A stretch of 64,000 bases of DNA, taken from positions 186,001 through 250,000 of the forward strand of contig NZ_JAICBX010000005.1 of assembly GCF_019492055.1 (NCBI RefSeq), read 5' to 3'. This document shows, piece by piece, positions 17,707 through 25,389 of this stretch. The translations under genes were made by a program, and so were the position numbers. This DNA comes from Flavimaribacter sediminis (GTDB lineage Bacteria > Pseudomonadota > Alphaproteobacteria > Rhizobiales > Rhizobiaceae). The notes below the pieces were generated by a model. The model did not search any database. It had not been told where the DNA came from and worked only from the letters and a program-made list of their open reading frames with translations. How positions within the stretch are numbered: the first letter of the stretch is position 1; every line of letters begins with the position of its first letter.

Positions 17707-18012
17707 TCAGAAGCGTTCGCAGGCTCTCTCGAACGCATGGCGTTCGCCTGCTCCCATTGTCAGCATCTCGCGGAGCGTCGATACATCCATCATTTGCTCC
17801 GCCAGAAGCTTCTTCAGCTTCGCATTCTCTTCTTCAAGCGCCTTCAGCCGTTTGGCGTCCGACACCTCCATACCGCCATACTTCTTGCGCCACGTATAGA
17901 ACGTCGCATCACTGATGCCGTGCTTGCGACACAGCTCGGCTGGCGTCATGCCCGCCTAATGCTCCTTCAAAATGCCGATGATTTGTTCTTCAGAGAACCG
18001 TGATCGTTTCAT
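17707..18012 (-). pseudogene. IS3-family OrfA with premature amber codon
   Basis: From the ATG at 18012 the frame reads MKRSRFSEEQIIGILKEH, then TAG (17956-17958), then AGMTPAELCRKHGISDATFYTWRKKYGGM and a leucine-zipper region to 17707. In the family the codon at the stop position is normally Glu (KEHEAG), so a single G-to-T change at GAG explains it. The downstream ATG (17949) could give a product lacking the first recognition helix. Confidence 0.85.
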
Positions 18013-18263
18013 TGCCTGTCTCCTTCGTTCAGGAACAGGCTAACCCAAAAACGGAAACATCTCAGGGGAGCACGTCACAATCAGTGTTCACACTTCCCAT
18101 CCGTCGCACTATGTCCATTTGTAACTGGTTCTTATCACACATAGCTTAACGGACGACCCCTACCCTGCCCGAAGCCTTCCGGTTTCAAACATGGTCGCGG
18201 TTGACGGTATCCGATCGCGCCTAATCTGCAAACACAGGTTGATGTGAAGCCTATCGAGCCGAG

Positions 18264-18482
18264 GTGTCTAGGTGGTGTCTAGGAAAGTGTCTAGCTTAAG
18301 CAGCTGTTTTTATTGGGATTAGACACTCTAGACACCTTAGACACCAAATTCCTCACACATACGCGGGCGCGCGCGTACGCGAGATATACAGGTGTCTAGG
18401 TGTCTAAAGTGTCTAAATCATTATATGATATTGATATTGTTATATATTTTATAGACATCAATTTAGACACTTACCTAGACAC
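18264..18482. repeat. Twelve-copy GTGTCTA heptamer cluster in 3F-3R-3F-3R order (iteron-like)
   Basis: Forward GTGTCTA starts at 18264, 18275 and 18287. Reverse TAGACAC starts at 18320, 18329 and 18338. Forward copies start again at 18392, 18400 and 18409. Reverse copies start at 18452 (TAGACAT, one mismatch), 18464 and 18476. The first two triplets enclose a short T-rich spacer, triplets two and three enclose an alternating CGCG stretch, and triplets three and four enclose an AT-rich tract rich in TATA (18421-18451). Directly repeated short sites beside an AT-rich tract are the layout of iteron origins and of multi-site initiator or regulator binding regions. No replication protein is recognised nearby, so the role is inference. 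Confidence 0.8.
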
Positions 18483-19958
18483 CTTCATCCAGACGAAACC
18501 ATTTAAATATGCGGATATGTCTGATCCGCATAAAACCGGACTTTTCAGACATGACTACGGGGCCTTGTGAGACCGCGCCGACGGGAATTCTGCAGAGGCC
18601 AGAACAAGCAAAACCACGATGGTGCTGCTGAGAAAGATGCCACTGCGCAGATCTCCCTAAGTAAAAATTGAACCGCAAGACGAGGGTATGAGAGGTCTGC
18701 TACCAGACGAATGGACACAACTATCCACTTGCAGCTTCGGCATGGTATCTGACCGGTGATTCGAATGAGATGCATAAGTGGTACGTTGAGCTAGCGCCGA
18801 GCGCCATGCGCCGGTCGCGGCTGATTGAGTTCTTGCCGTGCAGTCTGTGCGCAAGATTGAACGCGATGTTTTGCCGCTCCATGATGTAAACCGATGCTGG
18901 TCGCGGTCATCGATAGCTGGGCACCATTCAACTTCAGAAAGGTCAAACCGATCCCCGGTCAGAAGGCGCAGTCGGTAGGCGATCAATCGGAAATACTGGA
19001 CTCAATAAAATCAATGAGTTAGAGGAACCGAAAGGCCCGCGTCTCACAAAATACCTTCTCACGGCTCTGGTAAGCCGCTGATAATTCTGCATAAAATACC
19101 ATTCATCCCGCTTATTGGGAATCAGCGGGATCGGTCCTGGTTATTCGGCGATGCCGCTACAACGGGCCGCGTGCGGCGTCGAACCTTGCGACAATTGCAT
19201 TGATCCACATGGTTGCGGGGCACAAGCCCTTTCCCCAAAGCCGGGGAGCACCCCGGGGTGCAGGGGGTTGGCGTTCTCACACCGATCCCGATTTTGGCAA
19301 TTGCAAAGCGGAAAGGATCGAAATTCTCAGGGTTCGGACCACACCTGGATGTGGCCAGGGTTAGGGTCAGGGCCTTAGCTATCGATGATCCGGACGATGA
19401 CCAAATGTGTCGGAAGCCTGGAGAGCATAGATCCAGAAGACCGTCTTGAGGTGAGACAGCCAACGAAATCCGGATGCCAATTGTCAACCGCTCGATATTC
19501 ATCTCCATCCAGACGCAGTTGGTTGCCAAGATCATGAGCCTTGGCAAATCCTCGTTGGCGCATGGCTAAAACGCCGGGAATAGCGCCGTGCGCGGCCATG
19601 GTCAGCCAATGCCACATCGATTTAATTGGTTGTTGTTCATGGGATTGTCGGCGGGGGACGAACCGATGTGTTTCCCATGCCGATTTGCTGGTTGACCCTG
19701 CCGTGGCGCCTTTATCCTAGAAGGACGAGTATTGTGCGACTGATGAGGAGTGCGGAGATGGTTGGTAAAAATAGTCTTGCTATTGGTTCCGGGTCCGGCT
19801 GGAGAGATGATTTACCGCACAAACATCATCGTCCTCGCTGTGCATGCTGGTGTCTTCGCCAATTTGTTGACGTGAGAGCAGCGCTACCTCGATCATAGAC
19901 CGGAAGAGCTCGATACCCACTCTGCATCTATACCCTCAATTGTTTAAAACGTTGGCCA
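18483..19958. other. Gene-poor segment of the island
   Basis: About 1.5 kb between the heptamer cluster and the excisionase-like gene. Open frames exist on both strands (for example 18657-18986 minus, 19122-19547 minus, 19626-19898 plus), but none has a family motif, a good start signal or convincing composition. The frame from 19759 begins MVGKNSLAIGSGSGWRDD and could be the remnant of a nucleotide-binding-type N-terminus, but it decays at once. The segment is probably deletion scar tissue of a formerly larger island. Confidence 0.45.
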
Positions 19959-20399
19959 ATGAGCGCGAAGAAACAGTCCACCAATCCAACGATTTTTCAA
20001 CCAGAAGAACCCATTCGCATGGACATTGCCGCTAAAATAGCATTTCCTGATGGCACTATGGGGGTGGCAGGTTTGCGCAAGGAACGTGATCGCGGCCGCC
20101 TCGTCACCGAAATGATTGCCGGCAAGGAGTACGTCACCCTGGCCGAGATTCAGCGAATGAGGGAACGATGTCGCGTCCATCGAAAGGCGCCAGACTTGTC
20201 TGGCGACGAGAAAGCCGGAAGAAGAATGGGAATATCAGAAACGCTGCCGGATGGTACATCGAGGACGGAGGAAAGCGATTCAGCACTGGCTGCGGCAAAG
20301 ATGGCCGCGTGGAAGCTGATCAAAAACTCGCAGCCTACATCTCCGCCAAGTACGCCCCCTCGCGACACCGGGACCGTAGTCCAGATCAGGTCAAAGTAG
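19959..20399 (+). CDS. Probable excisionase (recombination directionality factor)
   Basis: A 146-residue basic protein. Residues ~24-65 (DIAAKIAFPDGTMGVAGLRKE, then RDRGRLVTEMIAGKEYVTLAEIQRM) form a small winged-helix/MerR-like DNA-binding segment. Similar proteins occur directly upstream of tRNA-targeting integrases in rhizobial islands. The C-terminal half is low-complexity and polar (SPPSTPPRDTG). It overlaps the integrase gene by 232 bp in another frame. The tail resembles the Ser/Thr/Pro-rich tail I recall for such proteins, so both frames are probably translated. Its function as Xis is inferred from position and fold. Confidence 0.6.
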   Translation: MSAKKQSTNPTIFQPEEPIRMDIAAKIAFPDGTMGVAGLRKERDRGRLVTEMIAGKEYVTLAEIQRMRERCRVHRKAPDLSGDEKAGRRMGISETLPDGTSRTEESDSALAAAKMAAWKLIKNSQPTSPPSTPPRDTGTVVQIRSK

Positions 20400-21400
20400 C
20401 TGATATCATAAGCGTATATCTTGAAGACAGGGCGCCCTTTCACAAGGACCCGAAAGAAACGGGCGCGCGACTACTTCAGGTTCTCACATTCTTTGGTCGC
20501 ATGCATCTTTCCGATATCAACGGGAATGCCTGCCGGCGATATGCTTCAGAAGCCTCGACGCCAGCAGCAGCACGACGCCAGCTTGAGGATCTGCGCGCAG
20601 CGATCAATCACTATTACGCGGAAGGTTATGTAACAGCGGTTCCGGCCGTTATCTTGCCGAACAAGCCAATCGGACGACAAAGATGGCTGACTCGACACGA
20701 GGCTGCGCGGTTACTATGGGCTGCGTGGCGGATGAAACAGAGTTGGAAAGGACAGGAGAGCGACCGCAGGACCGGCCGCCACGTCGCTCGCTTCATCCTC
20801 ATTGGTCTCTACACAGGAACGCGTTCTGGAGCGATCTGCGGAGCAGCTATCAGGCCAAAAGAGGGCTGCGGTTATGTGGACCTTGAGCAAGGCGTATTCT
20901 TTCGCCGCTCGGCCAAACAGCAGGAAACAAAAAAACGGCAACCTCCGGTCCGAATCCCGGATCGCCTTCTTGCGCACTTGCGGCGGTGGTCGACGACACC
21001 ACTGGAGATCAAGACGAAGAATCGCGGAAAAAGCAAAAACATCGGCAGGATGATCTCCGAGGACTACGTCGTCGAGTGGAGCGGCAAGCCGGTGAGCTCA
21101 GTCAAGAAGGGCTTCAAGGCTGCATGCGAAGCAGCCGGTCTTGGCTGGTATGCCGAAGACGGATTGTTTCAGACCGATGTGACGCCGCATGTATTGCGCC
21201 ACACAGCAGCTACCTGGTTGATGCAGAACGGCGCTACCCTGTCGGATGCCGCCGACTATCTCGGCATGACGGAGGCTGTGCTCCGATCGACATACTATCA
21301 CCATCATCCGGATTTTCAGGCGGACGCGGCCGCCAGGATTACCGCCAAGCGGCCGTTGCCGAAGCGGGCCACCAACAGCAATGTCGTAAACCTGGGCTGA
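20168..21400 (+). CDS. Tyrosine-type site-specific integrase
   Basis: A 410-residue tyrosine recombinase. The N-terminal part contains the arm-binding and SAM-like core-binding regions (residues ~1-160, DIISVYLEDRAPFHKDPKETG). The catalytic domain shows the first Arg in GLYTGTRSGAI, the H-x-x-R box in TPHVLRHTAATWL, and the nucleophilic Tyr with following His residues in STYYHHHPDFQ. The start at 20168 follows AGGGAAC. It reads toward the right attachment repeat, 118 bp from its stop. Integrases of this type recombine att sites inside tRNA 3' halves, matching the tRNA-Pro duplication. Confidence 0.93.
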   Translation: MSRPSKGARLVWRRESRKKNGNIRNAAGWYIEDGGKRFSTGCGKDGRVEADQKLAAYISAKYAPSRHRDRSPDQVKVADIISVYLEDRAPFHKDPKETGARLLQVLTFFGRMHLSDINGNACRRYASEASTPAAARRQLEDLRAAINHYYAEGYVTAVPAVILPNKPIGRQRWLTRHEAARLLWAAWRMKQSWKGQESDRRTGRHVARFILIGLYTGTRSGAICGAAIRPKEGCGYVDLEQGVFFRRSAKQQETKKRQPPVRIPDRLLAHLRRWSTTPLEIKTKNRGKSKNIGRMISEDYVVEWSGKPVSSVKKGFKAACEAAGLGWYAEDGLFQTDVTPHVLRHTAATWLMQNGATLSDAADYLGMTEAVLRSTYYHHHPDFQADAAARITAKRPLPKRATNSNVVNLG

Positions 21401-21413
21401 CGTCCCCGTTGTC

Positions 21414-21435
21414 TACCCACCTGTTACCCACCTGA
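21414..21435 (+). promoter_or_regulatory. Candidate integrase arm-type sites, right end
   Basis: Two direct copies of TACCCACCTG (21414-21423 and 21425-21434) lie in the 118 bp between the integrase stop and attR, followed by a partial AACCCACG. Matching motifs TACCCACC (2826-2833) and TACCCACCTGA (2838-2848) lie just inside attL. Paired short direct repeats inside both att sites are where an integrase N-terminal domain would bind arm DNA. Inferred from position only. Confidence 0.5.
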
Positions 21436-21518
21436 AACCCACGAACTGAACGTGAACATGCGTGATAAACGGCGATGAAAAATCCCAGAAAACCGGGCTT
21501 TTCCTCGAAGATAACCAT

Positions 21519-21565
21519 GTTCGGGACGAGGGGGTCGGAGGTTCGAATCCTCTCACTCCGACCAT
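21519..21565 (+). repeat. attR, 47-bp direct repeat
   Basis: Identical to 2745-2791 over 47 bp, comprising the 3' half of tRNA-Pro(CGG) from the anticodon loop to the CCA and one T. The sequence upstream (AACCAT) does not form a D-arm or anticodon stem, so this copy is not a functional tRNA. It marks the right junction of the island with the chromosome. Confidence 0.93.
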
Positions 21566-22261
21566 TTCTTAAAAATTCAATTAAAACAATATCTTACAAT
21601 AAAACCTCTTAGCCATTTAGGATTCTGGCTTTGTCTCGGGAATATGGTTTTCGCGTTTGGCTTTGTTTCGGGAATTCGCGAAATCGGGATTTGGGTTCGT
21701 TTCGGGATTTGGCCCCCGCCATATCTGGCTTTGTTTCGGGAATCCCGTTTTTGCACATTCTGGCTTTGTTTCGGGATTTTGCGATTGCGTCTGCTCGATG
21801 GGTGACGACCACTAGATTCAACGGTGTTATCTTCTAGCACAAATTCAACAGAAATTCTCCCGAAAAGTTCTCTTTTTGTTCCGGAACAGGACCGAACCTC
21901 AAATTCGATAACCGTTGCTGAAACGCTTCTGACGCACGATAAGCCTTAGGCTATCCGCAATGGAACAGACAAGAAGCTTTCCTGGCGAATTCAAAGCAGG
22001 CCGGGGCGGCGCCATTGCGCGCCAGTGCAAACGGGGAATATGTCGTCCAGCCATCCAATGAACGACTGCGGCCGACATTGAAATCCGGCGCAATACCGGC
22101 CTCCGGTTCTCCGAAGGGATCGTTCTTGTCGTAGATTTCGAGCGGTATTTCTAAGGCTATGCCGGATGAAGCAGCATGCTCAATTGAATTGTCATCCGGA
22201 CTGCATAGCATGTAGAGTTGAATATACGACTCGCACGGAAACAATCCTCACGAACCTGTCT
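21566..22261. other. Region between island and efflux operon, with repeat array
   Basis: About 700 bp. The left part (21624-21778) is a tandem array described separately. The right part presumably carries the promoter of the efflux operon. A minus-strand open frame (21951-22244) contains IPLEIYDKNDPFGEPEAGIAPDF, faintly like the end of an S41-type peptidase, but it has no start context and no other family motif. No gene is called here. Confidence 0.45.
21624..21778 (+). repeat. Five-copy tandem array, unit TCTGGCTTTGTTTCGGGAAT, period 32-35 bp
   Basis: Conserved 20-bp cores start near 21624, 21656, 21691, 21724 and 21759, separated by variable 12-15 bp spacers. The third copy is the most diverged (TTGGGTTCGTTTCGGGATTT). 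A single related copy, TTCTGGCTTTATTTCGAGATTATCCGATTGCG, occurs at about 30087-30118, and its similarity to the fifth copy continues into GATTGCG. The array lies just outside attR and upstream of the efflux operon. It could be an operator array or a scar of mobile DNA. Confidence 0.75.
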
Positions 22262-22471
22262 ATGAGCATGGCGCCTTCTATCCCGATGTTTGGCAGTTTC
22301 TTTCCGGCATGGCTTCTTTGCCTGTTGGGGGCGGTGGTGTTGACGATGATCCTGAGAGGCCTGTTCGTTGCGGTAGGGCTTGATGACGTTCTGCGCTGGA
22401 AGGTCGCCGTGTATGTCAGCATGATGCTGATTGTGAACTACATCATCCTTTCGCTTGTTTTTAACAGTTAG
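22262..22471 (+). CDS. ytcA: YtcA-like small inner-membrane protein of the efflux operon
   Basis: A 69-residue protein with two hydrophobic segments (AWLLCLLGAVVLTMILRGLF and WKVAVYVSMMLIVNYIILSLVF) preceded by APSIPMFGSFFPAW, which matches the core of Escherichia coli YtcA. In E. coli ytcA lies directly upstream of mdtNOP, as here; the next gene starts 6 bp after this stop. The lipobox Cys of E. coli YtcA is absent with this start. ATG 22268 is an alternative. Function in the pump is not known. Confidence 0.65.
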   Translation: MSMAPSIPMFGSFFPAWLLCLLGAVVLTMILRGLFVAVGLDDVLRWKVAVYVSMMLIVNYIILSLVFNS

Positions 22472-22477
22472 CGTACA

Positions 22478-23530
22478 ATGGCGTCTCTTTCGAACAAGTT
22501 GAAACTGATCCTGGGCGGGGGCGCCAGTCTTCTTGTGATCCTCGCCGCCGGCGTCCTTATCTATCACCAGGTGACCAGGACACGAAGCAATCCGATGTCC
22601 GACGACGTGACCATTGGAGCCGATATCGTCCATATCGCCCCGTCGGTCGCCGGGCGCATAAGCAGGATACAGGTCAGGGAGAACGACTACGTCTCGGAGG
22701 GCCAGACCCTCTTCGAAATAGACAAGACGCCTTATCAACTGGCTGTAGACCAGACCAGCGCCGATCTCGCCATCGCCGTCGCAAGCGCAAACGACAAGGC
22801 CCGCACAATCAAGGCCGAACAGACAAACGCGATCATCGCCGCCCAGCAGGTAGAACGGGCGCGCGCGAACCTGGATCTTGCGACACAGACCCTCGACCGG
22901 CTGCTGCCGATGGAGTCCAAGGGCTATGTGTCCGTACAACAGGTAGACGACGCGCGCACCGCCAAGAGGGACGCCGAAGTCAGTCTCAACGAGGCCCTGC
23001 GCCAGGAAGAAGCAGCCGAGGTGCTGATCAGCGACGAGGAGGCCGCCAAGGCGCTGGTCAAGGCGCGACGGGCGGCTCTGGCCATTGCCGAATTTGAACT
23101 CGAGCAAACCGTGGTGCGCGCGCCCAATGACGGCAGGGTCGTTGGGCTGTCCGTTTCGGCTGGTGGGTACGTCCTGCCCGGACAGTCGGTCTTCACCCTG
23201 ATCAATTCCCAATCATGGTTCGCCTCGGCCGCCTATGTCGAGACTGCGTTGCCGGGTATCGAGATCGGCGATTGCGCAACCGTATACGTGCTTGCCGATC
23301 GCGGCCGCGCCATCCAGGGCGTCGTGGACGGGATCGGCTGGGGCGTCAGCTCCAAGGAGCAGATCCTTCTGCCGAACGCCCTTCCGATCATTCCGAAGTC
23401 ACTCGACTGGGTCAGGGTGCAACAGCGGTTTCCCGTCCGCATCCGGCTGGACAATCCACCAGCCGACCTGATGCGGGTGGGCGCGTCCGCCGTTTCGATC
23501 ATTCAGCGCGGCGATGCCTGCACGTTATAA
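22478..23530 (+). CDS. mdtN: MdtN-like periplasmic adaptor (membrane fusion) subunit
   Basis: A 350-residue HlyD-family adaptor. It has an N-terminal membrane anchor (LKLILGGGASLLVILAAGVLIYH), then a biotinyl-lipoyl half-motif (DIVHIAPSVAGRISRIQVRENDYVSEGQTLFEID), a long coiled-coil hairpin (residues ~85-215, rich in Ala/Glu/Gln), the second lipoyl half (VRAPNDGRVVGLSVSAGGYVLPGQSVF) and a beta-barrel domain. It links an inner-membrane component to an outer-membrane channel. Gene order ytcA-mdtN-mdtO-mdtP matches E. coli. It overlaps mdtO by 17 bp, suggesting coupled translation. Confidence 0.85.
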   Translation: MASLSNKLKLILGGGASLLVILAAGVLIYHQVTRTRSNPMSDDVTIGADIVHIAPSVAGRISRIQVRENDYVSEGQTLFEIDKTPYQLAVDQTSADLAIAVASANDKARTIKAEQTNAIIAAQQVERARANLDLATQTLDRLLPMESKGYVSVQQVDDARTAKRDAEVSLNEALRQEEAAEVLISDEEAAKALVKARRAALAIAEFELEQTVVRAPNDGRVVGLSVSAGGYVLPGQSVFTLINSQSWFASAAYVETALPGIEIGDCATVYVLADRGRAIQGVVDGIGWGVSSKEQILLPNALPIIPKSLDWVRVQQRFPVRIRLDNPPADLMRVGASAVSIIQRGDACTL

Positions 23531-25274
23531 TTGGCGACACCTGTATCGACAGGCCAGGACTGACCTGCAACCGTTTCCCGGACGCTTCGGGATGACGTGG
23601 CGCATCGCGCTGTTATGCAGTCTGGTTTCCGCCACGGCCATGATGATGAAGATACCGGAAGCTGCAATCAGCTGCTATCTCGTCATCTTTCTGATGAAAC
23701 CCGACGCAGCCCAGAACATCGTCATGGGCGCCGGCCTTATCCTGCTTGCAAGCATTGTCGTCGTGATCATGATCCCGGTCATCAACCTTACGATTGATAA
23801 TCCGCCGGCCCGGCTGGCGATCATCTTCTTTGCCTCGTATCTGTTCCTGTTTTTGAGCTCCACGACGCCCCTCGGCGAGCAAGCAGCCATAGTGGGCCTG
23901 ATTATTGCCTTTCTGATGACGCTGGTCACGGACGTGCCGGTCGGACAGATTGCCGACCAGGGGCTGCTCATGGCCTGGAAGATGGCCGCCATGCCCATGT
24001 TGCTCATGATCGTGTTCAACCTGTTTCTCGGGTTTTCGACCGAGCGGCAGGTTCGCGACAAAGTCGTCAAGCGGCTATCGGTCGCGGCCGAGCATTTGCG
24101 CGGACGGGACAAGGCAGACGAAATCGACGAGCTGCTCGGCGAAGGAAACGAAACGCTGTTGTCACAGATGCAGCTTGTGAAACTTTTGTATCTGTGCCCC
24201 AGAAACTATGCGAAATGGCTGAACGGCGCTGTCGAGACAAGCTACGCCATTCTGGTTTCCGCGTCCCACGTCACAAGGCATTTGCCTGAAGACGAACGAA
24301 GCCGATTGGCGAACGCCTTGCTCGATGTCGCAGGCAAGGTTTCCGCCAAAGATCGCAACGTCACCGTTTCTGCGCGAGCACAGCTAGAAGGACCTGGCGT
24401 CGACATCTGGCGCGAAATTGCTGATCTTTCTCACGCGGACGGCGGTGGGTCGCCACATCCGCAAAAACCGCCTCTCCTATCGCCCGATGCGTTTTCCAAT
24501 CCCGATCATCAGCGATACGCCCTGAAGACGTCTGTGGCGGCTGTCATCTGCTATCTCCTCTATACCGGGCTGCACTGGGACGGCATCCACACCGCGATGA
24601 TCACCTGTTACGTCGCCGCCCTTGGCTCGACCGGAGAAACCGTGCGCAAACTGGCGCTGCGCATCATCGGATGCCTGATAGGCGCGGCAATGGGCGTCCT
24701 GGCGCTGCTGTTCATCATGCCGTCGCTCACATCCATTGGCGGCCTCATGCTGCTTGTGTTCGCAGGCGTGTTCATCGCTGGCTGGGTGTCGTCCGGAAAT
24801 GAACGCATCAGTTATGCAGGCGTACAGATTGCGCTGGCGTTTCTGCTGACGATCCTCAACGGTTTCGGCCCCAGTTTCGAGTTTTCGCAGGCCAGCGACA
24901 GGATCGTCGGCATCCTGATCGGCAATGTCGTCATCTATTTCATTTTCACGCAGTTCTGGCCGCGAAGCGCGATGACGACTGTCAGGCAGAATATCAATTC
25001 GGCGCTCGACGGGCTGATGCGCCTCGCCGATCGTCCGTCGACCGACCAACGCCTCAAGGTCGAAGACGTTTCGGGAGCCTATGTCAGGCTGGGCGCTGCG
25101 TCACAGCTACTGGAGACGACCATGTTCGAGCCCGCAACGATGCGGCCCCCGGCGTCCGAACTGGATACAGCCGCTGAGGCTATTTCCGGAAGCCGCGATC
25201 TTGCCGGAAGCCTGTTTGCAGGCGATGCAGGCAGCAGCGATATTGGCTCGAGGCTGAAGGCGCTCCGCCAGTAA
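23514..25274 (+). CDS. mdtO: MdtO-like FUSC-family inner-membrane component
   Basis: A 586-residue protein with two blocks of hydrophobic helices separated by a cytosolic region: helices at residues ~27-170, a soluble part at ~175-330 and helices at ~335-480, then a soluble C-terminus. This is the FUSC/aromatic-acid exporter architecture (PET family) to which MdtO and AaeB belong. It supplies the inner-membrane element for the MdtN adaptor. The substrates are likely aromatic or other toxic small molecules; E. coli mdtNOP is associated with sulfa-drug and dye resistance, which does not fix the substrate here. Confidence 0.82.
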   Translation: MPARYNWRHLYRQARTDLQPFPGRFGMTWRIALLCSLVSATAMMMKIPEAAISCYLVIFLMKPDAAQNIVMGAGLILLASIVVVIMIPVINLTIDNPPARLAIIFFASYLFLFLSSTTPLGEQAAIVGLIIAFLMTLVTDVPVGQIADQGLLMAWKMAAMPMLLMIVFNLFLGFSTERQVRDKVVKRLSVAAEHLRGRDKADEIDELLGEGNETLLSQMQLVKLLYLCPRNYAKWLNGAVETSYAILVSASHVTRHLPEDERSRLANALLDVAGKVSAKDRNVTVSARAQLEGPGVDIWREIADLSHADGGGSPHPQKPPLLSPDAFSNPDHQRYALKTSVAAVICYLLYTGLHWDGIHTAMITCYVAALGSTGETVRKLALRIIGCLIGAAMGVLALLFIMPSLTSIGGLMLLVFAGVFIAGWVSSGNERISYAGVQIALAFLLTILNGFGPSFEFSQASDRIVGILIGNVVIYFIFTQFWPRSAMTTVRQNINSALDGLMRLADRPSTDQRLKVEDVSGAYVRLGAASQLLETTMFEPATMRPPASELDTAAEAISGSRDLAGSLFAGDAGSSDIGSRLKALRQ

Positions 25275-25389
25275 AGTGGGCGGCTTCGTACGAAAGCAAG
25301 CCGAATTCAAGGTCAAAGTCATAACAGGTTAACCAAACTGCTTTACGCATCAGGCAGTATTGAAGTGTACGACCAGGAAGTGCGGCCTG

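Larger units (their letters stand above)
16836..18077. mobile_element. IS3-family insertion sequence, 1242 bp
   Basis: Bounded by perfect 16-bp terminal inverted repeats, TGACGTGCTCCCCTGA at 16836 and its complement ending at 18077 (17 bp if the outer G/C is counted). It contains orfA and orfB on the minus strand in the normal IS3 order. No 3- or 4-bp target duplication is visible outside the ends (GGCG before, CAAT after), so the present flanks were probably created by a later deletion or recombination. The nonsense codon in orfA makes transposition unlikely. Confidence 0.85.
2745..21565. mobile_element. Genomic island integrated in tRNA-Pro(CGG)
   Basis: An element bounded by 47-bp identical direct repeats (2745-2791 and 21519-21565), 18,774 bp from repeat to repeat. 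A tyrosine integrase ends 118 bp before the right repeat and is preceded by an excisionase-like gene. Candidate integrase arm sites (TACCCACCTG) lie inside both ends. The cargo is a K+ channel, two amidohydrolases (one broken), a NicO-type metal transporter, a porin, an outer-membrane transporter-like protein, an AraC regulator and a secreted M24 peptidase, interspersed with IS fragments. No relaxase, type IV secretion or phage structural gene is recognisable, so it appears to be a non-self-transmissible integrative element or a decayed one. Confidence 0.9.

Noticed and set aside
19759-19898. Possible N-terminus of an AtuA-type or nucleotide-binding protein (AIGSGSGWRDD)
   Set aside because: The similarity covers about a dozen residues and is lost immediately after; insufficient to call even a pseudogene.
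21624-21778. Possible CRISPR array
   Set aside because: The repeat cores are imperfect, the spacers are only 12-15 bp and share sequence, and no cas gene is present. It is a short tandem repeat.
21951-22244. Minus-strand frame with an S41-peptidase-like tail (EIYDKNDPFGEPEAGIAPDF)
   Set aside because: A single weak motif with no catalytic region and no start context; mentioned only under the intergenic entry.
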